A stretch of 64,000 bases of DNA from Ypsolopha sequella. Taxonomy: Eukaryota; Arthropoda; Insecta; Lepidoptera; Ypsolophidae. The notes below the pieces were generated by a model. It worked only from the letters and a program-made list of their open reading frames with translations, was not told the origin of the DNA and made no database searches. The position numbers and the translations under genes are program-made. Shown piece by piece: positions 22,570-33,953 of the stretch. The stretch spans positions 17,239,221 through 17,303,220 of the forward strand of contig OW203986.1 in the NCBI GenBank assembly GCA_934047225.1, read 5' to 3'. The number at the start of each line of letters is the position of its first letter. The stretch's first letter is position 1.

Positions 22570-25447
22570 GGCCCCAGACTGTCTTTGCAACATTTCGCTT
22601 TCATCTTACCTGAGGCTTTAGAAGTGGCGCTCCCCCCGCTGCATTAAGATGTTAGAGACTGCACCTGAATGTTGCTCTACTTCGTTAAATGAGTGTACGA
22701 TTACTTAAAATTTGACATGTGAAGATTTTTAATTATTCAAGTAACGGTTATTTACAAAGGTTTGGTTTGTTTATCGGAACAAACAAAATGAATTTGCAAA
22801 AGCAAAATAAACAAAAGTAAATCTACCTGGAATAGATGGCTTATTGGTAGCAGTAAGAGTAATTAGTATTTAGACACAATACATTTTATAGGTCATGCAA
22901 TTATTTGCAGATTTTTACCGAAGGGGTGTCAAGAGGTGTTCCGAGTGTGAACTGTGAGATGCAAGTCATAAGTCCACCCATACGTGTACCTATAAGTACA
23001 CCCGCGTTTCTTCGACGATTATTGCGTCTCAACGTGATGAGCCAAACCTGCATGCCCTAAAAAGCGTGTAGTTGTGCCCGAAAATTTCTTCATTCAAGAT
23101 TTTCATTTAACTAACGCCTGACATAAAAAATACCTTTATAAAATTTGGAAATGTAGAAAATTTATAATCAAATTGTAACAATGAAAACATTTCAAATTAT
23201 GTATTCCTAATACTCACACACATATTACAATCAGTTCTTTAAGAAATATAATATCAAAAATAAAAACTCTTACGGTAATTAAGTGTCTGTCAGTTTGTGT
23301 GTCCATGATTATGACTAAGGTGCAATAAAAAAGGTAAAAAATTTAGTTTTAGAAATGTGATGTTTTAATGATAAAAACCGGAGCTGCGTACGTTCTTTTG
23401 TTTTGATGCATTATTGTCTAGCACGTTGTTATCTCGACTGTCGGTTTTAGTGACTTCGATAGCTTTTTAAGATATTTTAAATAAAAGTAAGTAAAGTAAT
23501 AAAAAGGATGTAGCTTCGGCAACAGTCGGCATCGTGCGTATAATGGATTTACTGAAGATTCTAAGAAATGAGTTTTCTTGTTTGTTGTGATTACCTTGCA
23601 CGTGTTTACCTCGACTGCTACACTGTCGTTAGATTGTTATGCGTTGTCTTTAAATCTAAAATATTTTCATTATATAATAAAGACAAGGTATACGAGGGAT
23701 TTTCTGGGAGCAAAAGTAAATAAAAGAATGATAATCATGCTATTCTTTTATTTGAAAACAATCAAAGGATCATAGCTATTGTTAGTGACTTTGAAATCTA
23801 CTACTTAAACTAAATGTTGGTAATTAATTACAAAAAAATAGGTAGTTATAACTTATAACTGCCTATTTTTTGAGGTTAGCTTCGTTGTACCGTAAGTTTT
23901 CTTTTGGGAATGTTTTTGATTTTTATTTTCAATGGCGGCTATTATATGCGGCGGGTCTTTTATCCATAGAACGCTCAAGGCGCGAGTCAATTAATTCTGG
24001 CAGTAGACAATTATGATAGAATTGCGTTAAAGGGCCAAGCATTTTTGACTCCCAAAATAATTTATCCCTTTCTATATATTCGACTTTCATCGGTTGCTGC
24101 TCACTCGTCCAAACTGCAAAAATGCAAGTATTTTGTTCTGTGATAGCCAAACTATATATTATTACAATAAGCTTTTTAATACCTACAATGTGATACCCAT
24201 ATTGTATTTTTATAAAAAAAAATACATTTATTTTACTTTTTTTTATATTTTTAAATCACTATAGTTTTCCCAGTTATTGGTCAGTTATGATCTATAATGG
24301 ACATTTTTTTCATATTTTTCGTTCTACCAGTTTCAGACATAAACATTTTTGTGGTTTTTTTAAAGATTTCACAAAACCAGTGCCAGTAAATATAGTAAAA
24401 GTATATATTTTTACAATCACCATTTTAGTGTCTACAGTTTGATACCCATATTAAATTTTTAGGATATTTTTTATTTTTCTCACTTTTGTTTTGAAAATAT
24501 TTTAAACAATTTCAAATTTTTCATATTTTTTTTACAATGTAATATGTAGGCAAATTAATGCTGTTGTTGTGCCAAATTTCATGCCTTTATCTTTACGGTG
24601 CTAAAGTTATGATGCTGTGAAATACGGACGGACGTAGATTAGACTTTATTTTATCGAAACAGGGATTTCTTAAAATATTCAAAAAATATTTTATCCATAG
24701 TTGTTTACTTATTAAATGATAAGTGCAATATTCAAGTAGAGCAACTTTCATGATACAGTTCGCCTCTCCATAAGAATCTACGCGAGGGAAAGGGAGCAAC
24801 CGTGCGAGCGGGAGGTAAAATGACGTCGAGCTACACAACACACGTCTGAACGCTGCGATGTCCCAGTGAAACTGAGGGAAATTTCGACGCGTTTTATGTT
24901 TTAAACTCTCGATAAGTTTTGATTTGATAAATGTTCTCAAAATTATTTTTTAAATACCGTTTTTTGTTATTTCACTTATTAATAGTTCTATTCTACGTGT
25001 TTTAAATTTGACTACGCTAAACGATAGTTTTCTAGTAGAAAAAAAACATTTTAGCAGTGGTTGAATTCATAAAATCACAACTACTTAAAGCACTCGAAAT
25101 AAGAAAACTAAAGTATTATCCAAAAAAGTAACCAGGTAAGATTATTGTTGAAGATATGGGAATAAATGATACTTGAATAAATTTCTTATTTTTGTCATAA
25201 TTTTTACGTGATGTGTGCATGAATGAGACTCTCAACGCGTAGAACATAAATAAAGGTATGTTTGAAGCCTAAAAAACCAATTAAAAGTAGCATTAAATTA
25301 AAAGAAAAAATATGCTTTGAAATCTTCAAATTCCACACTATAAATTAACCTAAGATGTAATTTATTTATCGCTTTCTTACTAACTAAAATAAAATCTTTC
25401 TTTTCTGATAATTCTGCGAGAATACTGATTTTTAGGGGACTGGAGCC
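22570..25447 (-). mobile_element. Non-autonomous TTAA-flanked DNA element, copy 3
   Basis: It begins GGCCCCAGACTGTC (22570) and ends GGGGACTGGAGCC (25447). TTAA follows at 25448-25451, but the left side reads CAAC instead of TTAA, so that edge is mutated or is a rearrangement joint. It is about 98% identical to copy 1 where both exist and keeps about 0.8 kb that copy 1 has lost. It also carries a private segment at about 23530-23930. The common 82-codon frame lies at 24593-24838 on the minus strand, here with a longer in-frame upstream extension that reflects sequence differences only. Confidence 0.8.
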
Positions 25448-25451
25448 TTAA

Positions 25452-25605
25452 GAAGGACAAGAGTGAAAATCCGTAATTCTACAGATTTATCCATAGATCT
25501 GGCAACGCTAACTGCACTATCTGCACATTGCCTCCATCTGAGTCCGGGTCTAAATAGAATTAGGATCCTCGAGAGATCCTCACAAAAATTAATGTGTTTA
25601 CGTTA
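25452..25605 (-). repeat. Outer flank of 25.6-kb inverted repeat, right arm
   Basis: Exact reverse complement of 1-152, running from AGAAGGACAAGAGTGAAAAT to AATGTGTTTACGT. It lies outside TTAA element copy 3, as 1-152 lies outside copy 1. Confidence 0.9.
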
Positions 25606-26224
25606 CGTAGGGCCCTCGAGTCGTCCTTCGTCGTCGTCGAGCAGTCGTCTCGGAAGTCGTCTCGGAGGTCCTCATTCATACTTACCTTGTTTGTTACTTT
25701 GAATTTTAACAAAGTTCAAACGGTATCGCGATGTAACACACAAGCAGCGCCATCTAGTTTTCCGTAGTAAGAGGCTTTTCAGATGACATTATAATTATGT
25801 TCCAATTTCTGGACAGAGGTTTGACCAAACCGGACTAATAAGGTTTGACGAATCCATTATAAATCGAAATGTTTAGACGGGGTTATTGGTCACTGTTTTT
25901 AAATACAAATTGCAAGTCTGTATAATTTAATAACGCCCTTTAACACTCGAAAAACATGAAATTTAGAGGTAACTTCGTATTTTTATTCTATAGAGCAAAC
26001 TTCAAATATTTTTGCGTTTTTTCTAAATTGTTTAGATCAGCCCTACAGCCTACTATTTATATTATTTTTATTGAACCGATCGAACAAGTAACACAATGTG
26101 AAATGGTCATTTGAAAATGTGCATCCTTGCAAAAAAAAATGCAACAGTCCACAATCGGTACACCTATGTGGCCCCCTCGGGGATTCATGTCATGATGATA
26201 TATATTCATAAATATATATATATA
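25606..26224. other. Unassigned; short TCGTCG-rich stretch
   Basis: 25618-25675 is rich in TCGTC and GTCTCGG repeats. The remainder shows no gene or known repeat and ends in a (TA)n run at about 26212-26226. Confidence 0.35.
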
Positions 26225-26484
26225 TACACAACGTGTAACAGAAAGGTGTAACTATATTTGAAGAGCATATTCAGTCAATGGTATGAAACAACTTTTACCT
26301 GCATCTCGAAAAAAAAAAAAAAAACTTTTTCAAAGAAAAATGCAATGCCACTCGGCTGAAATGTATGGAAGGGCAGATTTCTTTTTCGAGATTTCAGGGT
26401 TGGCTCCATAGTAAAAGTTGTTCTATACCATTGATTGAATAAGCTCTTCAAATATGGTTACACCTTTCTGTTACACCTTGTATA
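26225..26484. mobile_element. Palindromic MITE (GTGTAACAGAAAGGTGTAAC ends)
   Basis: GTGTAACAGAAAGGTGTAAC at the left is mirrored by GTTACACCTTTCTGTTACAC at the right, and the arms continue through ATTTGAAGAGC, CAATGGTAT and ACAACTTTTAC for about 75 bp. Both ends abut TATA or TA runs, so the target duplication is probably TA-rich but cannot be fixed. Confidence 0.75.
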
Positions 26485-27502
26485 GGCGCTTGGTTGGCGT
26501 GCAGTACCGGATTTCAATGTGTTTTGACGCTACAATGGAGATCCCATTTATTTATGTTATGTGTTTTATTGATGTCACTGAAAATCGTTATTTTTATGGC
26601 TCTTGAAATTACGCAAAAAATTAATGTTAAGGCCCCAGACCCTCTTTGCAACATTTCGCTTTCATCTTACCTGAGGCTTTAGAAGTGGCGCTCGCCCCGC
26701 TGCATTCAGATGTTAGAGACCGCACCTGAATGTTGCTCTACTCCGTTAAATGAGTGTACGATTTCTTAAAATTTGACATGTGAAGATTTTTAATTATTCG
26801 AGTTACGGTAATTTACAAAGTTTGGTTTGTTTATCGGAACAAACAAAATGAATTTGCAAAAGCAAAACGAACAAAAGTAAATCTACCTGGAATAGATGGC
26901 TTTTTGGTAGCAGTAAGAGTGATTAGTATTTAGACACAATACATTTTATAGGTCATCCAATTATTTGCAGATTTTTACCGAAGGGGTGTCAAGAGGTGTT
27001 CCGAGTGTGAACTGTGAGATGCAAGTCATAAGTCCACCCATACGTGTACCTATAAGTACACCCGCGTTTCTCTGACGATTATTACGTCTCAACGTGATGA
27101 GCCCTATCGCTCTAAGGAAACCTGCATGCCCTAAAAAGCGTGTAGTTGTGCCCGAAAATTTCTTTCTTCATCAAGATTTTCATTTAACTAATGCCTGACA
27201 TAAAAAATACCTTTATAAAATTTGAAAATGTAGAAAATTAATAATCAAATCGTAACAATGAAAACATTTAAAATTATGAATTCCTAATACTCACACACAT
27301 ATTACAATCAGTTCTTTAAGTAATATAATATCAAAAATAGAAACTCTTACGGTAATTAAGTGTCTGTCAGTTTGTGTGTCCATGATTATGACTAAGGTGC
27401 AATAAAAAAGGTAAAAAAAATAGTTTTAGAAATGTGATGTTTTAATGATAAGAACCGCAGCTGCGTACGTTTTTTTTGTTTTGATGCATTATTGTCTAGC
27501 AC

Positions 27503-27697
27503 TGTTTAGATAACAAATACGGAACGCATCGGGATCTCCCTGCGCCCGCGCCCCTGTATCACCACTTAGCCGTGTGACGCATACATGGACAGACGTCGTC
27601 GATCATACTTAGTATTTTATATTGAATCCTTATAGATTAAAGTATTTGGACAAAAACAAAGTATTTTAGATTTGAAAGAAGACCCTAAGCATCAACA
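27503..27697 (+). repeat. 5' LTR of BEL/Pao element 1
   Basis: The LTR starts TGTTTAGATAACAAATACGG and ends CCTAAGCATCAACA. It is 195 bp, short for the family. No clear TATA box at a convincing distance is visible. Confidence 0.95.
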
Positions 27698-27701
27698 TAT
27701 T

Positions 27702-27717
27702 TGGCGACCGTAACAGA
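27702..27717 (+). promoter_or_regulatory. Primer-binding site, probable tRNA-Arg
   Basis: TGGCGACCGTAACAG lies four bases after the 5' LTR. It complements, with one mismatch, the 3' end of arginine tRNA (UCG) as I recall it from insects. This primes minus-strand DNA synthesis. Confidence 0.7.
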
Positions 27718-28595
27718 AGAACACGAATTTGCAATCGACACGTCTACGGGTTTATCGTTTGGACAACTTTTCCACGACCTTTGGACCGGCAACGGCGAAT
27801 ATTGGATTTGGGACAAAGGAATTACAGGATTTGCAGTGTGTGATAGTGAAGTTGGCTTCTGAAGTGGAGGTTTGCTCGTTCCTTAGCTGATTCCTATATC
27901 CTTTAAACCTATTTAATCGTCTAGCTTGCTTGAGTTCAAAAATAATTCTTGTTTTTTTATCGCAAAGGCATATCCATTCAAACCGCGTTTTGTGCTGAGT
28001 TTCTCTGGCTAAGTCAAGCTACAAATATTATTTTTATTACATAAATATTAGCAAAACATAGTTTTCATATTTACTGTGAAATGAACAAAGCGTCATTGAA
28101 ACTATTTTCCGCATTCCAATGCTAAAATATCTTCTCGTTTCTATATAACCTAACTAGGTACCTACTATTTTTCTATTTTACTGCAAGTAAATAAGTTTGT
28201 TTTTTTTTTTCAATCGGCTTGCTACCATTTTGCAGCCGTATCGCAGATCCATTTATCCATTTAGTTTAAACATTTCATAGCTATAAATTCATTATTGCAA
28301 TTGCAGTTTTAAAGACATTTAACTGAAATAAAAATACCTACCTACAACTTTCCCCGAACCTAAACAGTGAAATAGTTTTTTTTTTTTTAAAAGTGAATTT
28401 AATTGCAACTCATCTCAATTCCAGGTTGCTAAGACGAGTGCAAGCGCATTTAGGACCTAAACCTGATAAATTGCACTCTTATCTACGATCGGCCGGTGAC
28501 CTGTCTACTATTGTTATCGCTCGACGTCACAACTGCTTTGAAAGGTTTGCTTTGAGTAAAGGTATTTATAAACTTGAATTTTTGTCTTCATTGCA

Positions 28596-31500
28596 ATGAC
28601 TGGCACAGATGAGTCTAGAGAATTAAAGGCTAAAAGGGCTTCTATAAAAGGAAGGTTAACTACGTTTGAGAAATATTTAGAGGAATTAAAGTTATGTACT
28701 ATTATTACAAAGTTAAAATGTCATGAAACAAAAACACGATTGAAAAAGTTAGAAAAGCTATTCGAGGAGTATGATTTAATCCAAACTAGCATAGAAATTA
28801 AGCAGGAAAGTTCCGAAAATCAGGTCGAGAGGGAAGCTAGTGAGAATAGGTTTTATACATGTATTGCTGAGGCTCAAGATATGATAGAAATGTACAATAG
28901 TAGGGTTGAGGCGGACGTACAAAGCTCATGTTCGAACACAAATGTACAAAATACTAATATTAAGTTACCCCAAATTAAAATTCCTAATTTTTCGGGTGAC
29001 GGATCAAATTGGTTGGAATTTCACGATACGTTTTCTTCGTTGATTCATAATAATGAATCAATTGCAAGTATTAATAAGTATCAATATTTGAAAGGTGCAA
29101 TTACCGGTTCCGCAGCGTCTGTGATCGCAAGTTTAGAAATATCGAGCCGTAACTATGAAGTCGCCTGGAAACTTCTGTGCGATCGTTTTAATGATAAGCG
29201 TAAGCTAGTGTTTACTCACCTTAAGGCTTTGCTCGACGCACCGAACACCAGTGGAGATTTTTCTCTGCGCATTTTAGCCGATCATATTGCGAAACATTTA
29301 AGAGCCTTAAATACTCTAGGTGAAAAAACTGAGAATTGGGATATTCTGATTATATTTTTATTCTCAGCCAAGTTGGATAGTGTTACTAGCACAAAATGGG
29401 AAGAATATAAAGGGTCTTTATCTGACGTACCTAACTTGGAAAATTTCTATACATTTTTGCGTATGAGAGCGGATGTTCTCGAGGCGACAGCAGCAAGTAG
29501 CAGCAAGCCGAGTTTTGAGCAGCAGCCATCGCAGCAACAGCCGCAGCTGATGCAATTTAAGCGCATAAATAAACAACAAAGGTCGTTTGTTGCTGCTACT
29601 TGTGAGAGTGACAAAAACAACAAGTGTTTTGTGTGTAATGGTGAGCATTTAATTTATTATTGCGAAAAATTTTTGGCGATGTCACCGGCAGACAGATTCA
29701 ATTTGGTCGTGAAAAATAGGCATTGTATCAACTGTCTCCGTAGCGGACATTTAGCCCCTCAATGTAAGTCTTCATCTTGCAAATTATGTAAACACAAACA
29801 CAATTCGCTTTTACATTTTGAGAAACGGACTGGCGAGAACAAGCAATTGGTTTCTAGTCCGATTTCATTATCAACTTGCATTTCTAATCAAGTTTTATTA
29901 TCGACAGCTATTGTCAAGGTATCATGTACTAATTCAAATGATTTTGTTGAAGCACGCTGTTTGCTTGATTGCGGGTCACAATCGTCTTTTTGTAGTCAGG
30001 ATCTAAAAAATAAACTGTGTGTCCAGACTGAAAACGTGAACTCAGTTTGCGTAACAGGAATAAACAGTATATCGTTTGAAGCATTACAGCGCTGTAATAT
30101 CAAAGTACAGTCGCGCACAAATGCGTTTAGCACGTCAGTCAATGCATTTGTTATCAATGATATAACCAGTACACTTCCAAGTCATGAAGTGGATGTATCG
30201 AGTATCAAGTTGCCAAAAAATTTAACTCTTGCTGATTGTACCTATCACATACCATCGAAAATTGATTTGTTGTTAGGAGCAGATGTTTTTTGGGGAATAT
30301 TATGTTCTGAACAGATAAAGTTAGGTCGAGACTTACCTATTTTACAAAACTCCATGTTTGGTTGGTTAATATCGGGACCAGTCATGTGTAGCGGTAATGA
30401 TAATAATCATAAAAAAGTCGTTTGTAATTTCAGTCATGAAATCCAAATACAACTTAAAAAATTTTGGGAACTTGAGGAAGTTCCTCAAAAGCCAGCAATG
30501 TCTCAGGAGGAGAAGGAATGCGAGCGGCATTTCGAGCAGCACACTCGGCGGCTTGAGGACGGCCGTTTCTGCGTCACGTTGCCTTTGAAATCGAAGCCAG
30601 AAACATTAGGAGATTCGTATTATATGGCACGTAAAAGGTTTGAATCATTAGAGCGACGTTTTCGAAAGCAACCTGACGTAAAAACCCAGTATGTAAAGTT
30701 TTTAAACGAGTACGAAGTTCTCGGGCATCTGTCAAGGACTGAGAGACCTGAAAACGCTGTATTTTTGCCACATCACCCGGTATTGAAAGAACAAAGTGAA
30801 AGCACAAAATGTAGAGTAGTTTTTGACGGTTCGTGCAAAACTACTTCCGGTCTCTCACTTAACGAAATAATGATGGTAGGACCTACTCTTCAAGATGATA
30901 TTTTCTCTATTTTGATCCGATTGAGACAGCATGCGTTTATTTTTACCGGAGATATAGAGAAATTTTACAGGCAAATATTAATTGAACAAAAACAGAGACA
31001 TCTTCAAACAATTTTATGGCGAGAAAACGAGTGGGAACCCATTAATTATTTGCAGTTAAATACTGTGACATATGGTACCTCGTCCGCCCCGTATCTAAGT
31101 ACAAGATGTGTCGTGCAACTAGCGATTGAATGCAAGGATCCGTTGATAAGCGACATAATAAGACATGACTTGTATATTGATGACCTAATAACCGGTCATT
31201 CCAATGAAACCGAATTAGGTAATATTTACAAATGTGTAACTGCACAACTTGCATCAGCCGGTTTCAATTTACGTAAAGTAAGAAGTAATTCGGCTTCATT
31301 GATGAATTTAATCTCAAATGAATCAAACATTGAAAACACTCAAGATAATTTGAAAATTTCCACTGTAACTAACACATTAGGTATCGAGTGGGATCCTAAT
31401 TCTGATTCGATTATTATCGCGGTCGAAAAATCATCTAAATTATATGAACAATGTAATGATGTTATTACAAAGCGTATAGTTCTATCAGTGTCATCAACTA

Positions 31501-33719
31501 TATTTGATCCACTAGGGCTATTAAGTGTATGCGTTATTACGTGTAAAATCATTTTGCAGAAGCTGTGGCTTCAACAAATTGGGTGGGATGAACAGATTCC
31601 TCAGGATATTGCCGAAATGTGGCTAAAAGTTATTCACAATTTAAAGTATATTGAGCGTCTGTCAATCCCACGCCAGGCTATCTGCACCAATCCTATTAAA
31701 ATCGAGTTACATACATTTTGCGATGCATCAATGAGTGCATACGCGGCTTGTGTCTATGTACGTTCGATAGATGCATTGGGGCACATAACAGTACGGCTTT
31801 TATGTGCAAAATCAAAGGTTTGCCCTCTGAAAACGTCTACTATACCTAGACTTGAGCTGTGTGGAGGAGTCTTAGCCGCTCGCCTATGTAAAAAGGTAAC
31901 GGAATCACTGCGCTGTCTAGCAGATAAGAAAGTTTTTTGGTGCGACTCGAATGTGGTATTAGGCTGGCTGAATACTCCACCGCACAAGTTAAGTACGTTT
32001 GTGTCACATCGCGTAGCTGAGATAAACGAGTTGTGTGCAAGTAACTGCGTGTGGATGTACGTGCCTTCATCGCTGAATCCAGCTGATCTCGCATCACGTG
32101 GTGTGTACCCCGAGGAGGTACCGCATCTTTCGTTGTGGTGGGATGGGCCTACATACCTAAAAAGCGCACAAGATCAGTGGCCTGACCAGCAGTGCGTTGT
32201 TTCGCAAATCAATTTACCTGAAGTGAGAGTCCACTTTTCAAATATTGATACAAATCCGAAGTCAATTGTAGACTTTGAGCGATATTCGAGTTTCATAAAA
32301 TTACGTCGTGCTTTTGCGTACGTCTGTCGATTTATTAATAATATATGCAAAAAGAATATAAAAATAACTGGACCTTTGACCGTTGAAGAATTAAAGAATA
32401 GCGAGTTGAAGCTAGCTCAGTTTTCACAACTTGAATGTTTTTCCATTTATAAAAATAATTTCAAATCATTACCTGCATTGCATAATTTAACCCCCACAAT
32501 TGATGAACAGACAGGCTTGATTCGTGTTGGGGGGAGGCTAGAAAACTCCGACTATAGTTTTGACAAACGGCACCCAATCGTGTTAAGTAGTAAACATCGG
32601 TATACAGAGTTAGTCATGAAATATTATCACATCAAATTAATGCATGCAGGACCGCAACTGCTTCTTTCAGTTGTAAGAGAACAATACTGGCCCATTGGTG
32701 GCCGATGCTTAGCAAGAAGAATATGTAATAATTGTTTGAAATGCAAACGAATGAAAGGAGCAGCTGCAAAACAAATCATGGGTAACTTACCTTCGATTAG
32801 ATTATCACCTGGATCTCCTTTTGAAATAACAGGAACAGATTACGCAGGTCCTTTTTTAATCCTTAACAGGAAGGGTCGCGGCGCCAGGTTAATTAAATGT
32901 TATCTCTGTGTTTTTATTTGTTTCAAGGTTAAAGCTGTCCATTTCGAGTTGGTCAGCGACTTAACTACAGAAGCATTTATACTGGCCTTGCGACGCTTCA
33001 TGTCTCGTCGAGGAAAGCCTCGCGAGATATTTTGTGACAACGGCACCAATTTTGTCGGTGCAAACCGAGAAATTGCTGCTCTTGTCAAAAATTGTTCCGA
33101 TTCTGTGTCAGATCTGGCCGGTGAAGGCATAAAGTTTAAGTTTTCGCCAGTAAATGCGCCCAATTTTGGGGGTTTGTACGAAGCAGCTGTGAAGTCCGCA
33201 AAATTTCATTTAAAAAGGGTTGTAGGTAGCGCTCATTTTACATTTGAGGAACTCACGACATTGTTTTGCCAAATAGAGGCTATTTTGAACTCGAGGCCTC
33301 TAATGCCAATGTCCCCTGATCCAAATGACCTTTGTCCTTTAACTCCCGGGCACTTTCTCGTAGGAAGACCGCTTACGTCACTGCCTGCCCCTGATCTTCA
33401 AGATGTAAATCCCAGCCGTCTTCACAGATACGCCCTTATTGAGCAAGCAAGGCAGCATATGTGGAGCAGATGGAGCCGTGAATATATCTGCGAGCTGCAG
33501 CAGCGGACTAAATGGCAGAACAGACAACCTGACATCAAACCGAATCAATTGGTTCTTATTAAAGATGAATGTAGCCCGCCTATGAAGTGGCCATTAGGAA
33601 GAATTACTAACGTTTACAAGGGATCTGATGGTGCATGTCGTGTAGCAGACATCAAGACAAGCAAAGGAATCATACGGCGAGCAATCAACCGAATTTGCCC
33701 GCTAATCGACATTCTCTAA
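28596..33719 (+). CDS. BEL/Pao gag-pol polyprotein (element 1)
   Basis: The 1707-residue frame starts at the first ATG after an 0.9-kb leader and ends 39 bp before the 3' LTR. Domains in order: charged, coil-like start (10-100); gag core of the DUF1759 type (about 122-280, IKIPNFSGDGSNWLEFHD); zinc knuckles (C344, C347, H351, C356 and C377, C380, H385, C390); aspartic protease (LLDCGSQSSF, D458); reverse transcriptase (D786 in FTGDIEKFYRQ, YIDD at 860-863); RNase H (D1043, E1087, D1117); integrase zinc module (H1345, H1350, C1377, C1380) and catalytic triad D1415, D1481, E1529; C-terminal DUF5641-like tail. Gag and pol share one frame without stop or shift. All catalytic residues are present, so the protein could be active. 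Confidence 0.97.
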   Translation: MTGTDESRELKAKRASIKGRLTTFEKYLEELKLCTIITKLKCHETKTRLKKLEKLFEEYDLIQTSIEIKQESSENQVEREASENRFYTCIAEAQDMIEMYNSRVEADVQSSCSNTNVQNTNIKLPQIKIPNFSGDGSNWLEFHDTFSSLIHNNESIASINKYQYLKGAITGSAASVIASLEISSRNYEVAWKLLCDRFNDKRKLVFTHLKALLDAPNTSGDFSLRILADHIAKHLRALNTLGEKTENWDILIIFLFSAKLDSVTSTKWEEYKGSLSDVPNLENFYTFLRMRADVLEATAASSSKPSFEQQPSQQQPQLMQFKRINKQQRSFVAATCESDKNNKCFVCNGEHLIYYCEKFLAMSPADRFNLVVKNRHCINCLRSGHLAPQCKSSSCKLCKHKHNSLLHFEKRTGENKQLVSSPISLSTCISNQVLLSTAIVKVSCTNSNDFVEARCLLDCGSQSSFCSQDLKNKLCVQTENVNSVCVTGINSISFEALQRCNIKVQSRTNAFSTSVNAFVINDITSTLPSHEVDVSSIKLPKNLTLADCTYHIPSKIDLLLGADVFWGILCSEQIKLGRDLPILQNSMFGWLISGPVMCSGNDNNHKKVVCNFSHEIQIQLKKFWELEEVPQKPAMSQEEKECERHFEQHTRRLEDGRFCVTLPLKSKPETLGDSYYMARKRFESLERRFRKQPDVKTQYVKFLNEYEVLGHLSRTERPENAVFLPHHPVLKEQSESTKCRVVFDGSCKTTSGLSLNEIMMVGPTLQDDIFSILIRLRQHAFIFTGDIEKFYRQILIEQKQRHLQTILWRENEWEPINYLQLNTVTYGTSSAPYLSTRCVVQLAIECKDPLISDIIRHDLYIDDLITGHSNETELGNIYKCVTAQLASAGFNLRKVRSNSASLMNLISNESNIENTQDNLKISTVTNTLGIEWDPNSDSIIIAVEKSSKLYEQCNDVITKRIVLSVSSTIFDPLGLLSVCVITCKIILQKLWLQQIGWDEQIPQDIAEMWLKVIHNLKYIERLSIPRQAICTNPIKIELHTFCDASMSAYAACVYVRSIDALGHITVRLLCAKSKVCPLKTSTIPRLELCGGVLAARLCKKVTESLRCLADKKVFWCDSNVVLGWLNTPPHKLSTFVSHRVAEINELCASNCVWMYVPSSLNPADLASRGVYPEEVPHLSLWWDGPTYLKSAQDQWPDQQCVVSQINLPEVRVHFSNIDTNPKSIVDFERYSSFIKLRRAFAYVCRFINNICKKNIKITGPLTVEELKNSELKLAQFSQLECFSIYKNNFKSLPALHNLTPTIDEQTGLIRVGGRLENSDYSFDKRHPIVLSSKHRYTELVMKYYHIKLMHAGPQLLLSVVREQYWPIGGRCLARRICNNCLKCKRMKGAAAKQIMGNLPSIRLSPGSPFEITGTDYAGPFLILNRKGRGARLIKCYLCVFICFKVKAVHFELVSDLTTEAFILALRRFMSRRGKPREIFCDNGTNFVGANREIAALVKNCSDSVSDLAGEGIKFKFSPVNAPNFGGLYEAAVKSAKFHLKRVVGSAHFTFEELTTLFCQIEAILNSRPLMPMSPDPNDLCPLTPGHFLVGRPLTSLPAPDLQDVNPSRLHRYALIEQARQHMWSRWSREYICELQQRTKWQNRQPDIKPNQLVLIKDECSPPMKWPLGRITNVYKGSDGACRVADIKTSKGIIRRAINRICPLIDIL

Positions 33720-33744
33720 GAAGAACAGAACTTTCATCACTTTC

Positions 33745-33757
33745 AAGGAGGCGGAGA
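33745..33757 (+). promoter_or_regulatory. Polypurine tract of element 1
   Basis: AAGGAGGCGGAGA lies one base before the 3' LTR, where the plus-strand primer is expected. Confidence 0.75.
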
Positions 33758-33758
33758 T

Positions 33759-33953
33759 TGTTTAGATAACAAATACGGAACGCATCGGGATCTCCCTGCG
33801 CCCGCGCCCCTGTATCACCACTTAGCCGTGTGACGCATACATGGACAGACGTCGTCGATCATACTTAGTATTTTATATTGAATCCTTATAGATTAAAGTA
33901 TTTGGACAAAAACAAAGTATTTTAGATTTGAAAGAAGACCCTAAGCATCAACA
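33759..33953 (+). repeat. 3' LTR of BEL/Pao element 1
   Basis: 195 bp, identical by eye to the 5' LTR, followed by the target duplication AGCAC. Confidence 0.95.

Larger units (their letters stand above)
27503..33953 (+). mobile_element. Intact BEL/Pao LTR retrotransposon 1
   Basis: A 6451-bp element has two LTRs of 195 bp that look identical, TG...CA termini, a 5-bp target duplication AGCAC (27498-27502 and 33954-33958), a primer-binding site, one uninterrupted gag-pol frame and a purine tract. No env-like frame is present. Identical LTRs indicate recent insertion. It differs from the second BEL/Pao element at 49481-56316 in LTR, primer and protein sequence. Confidence 0.97.
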
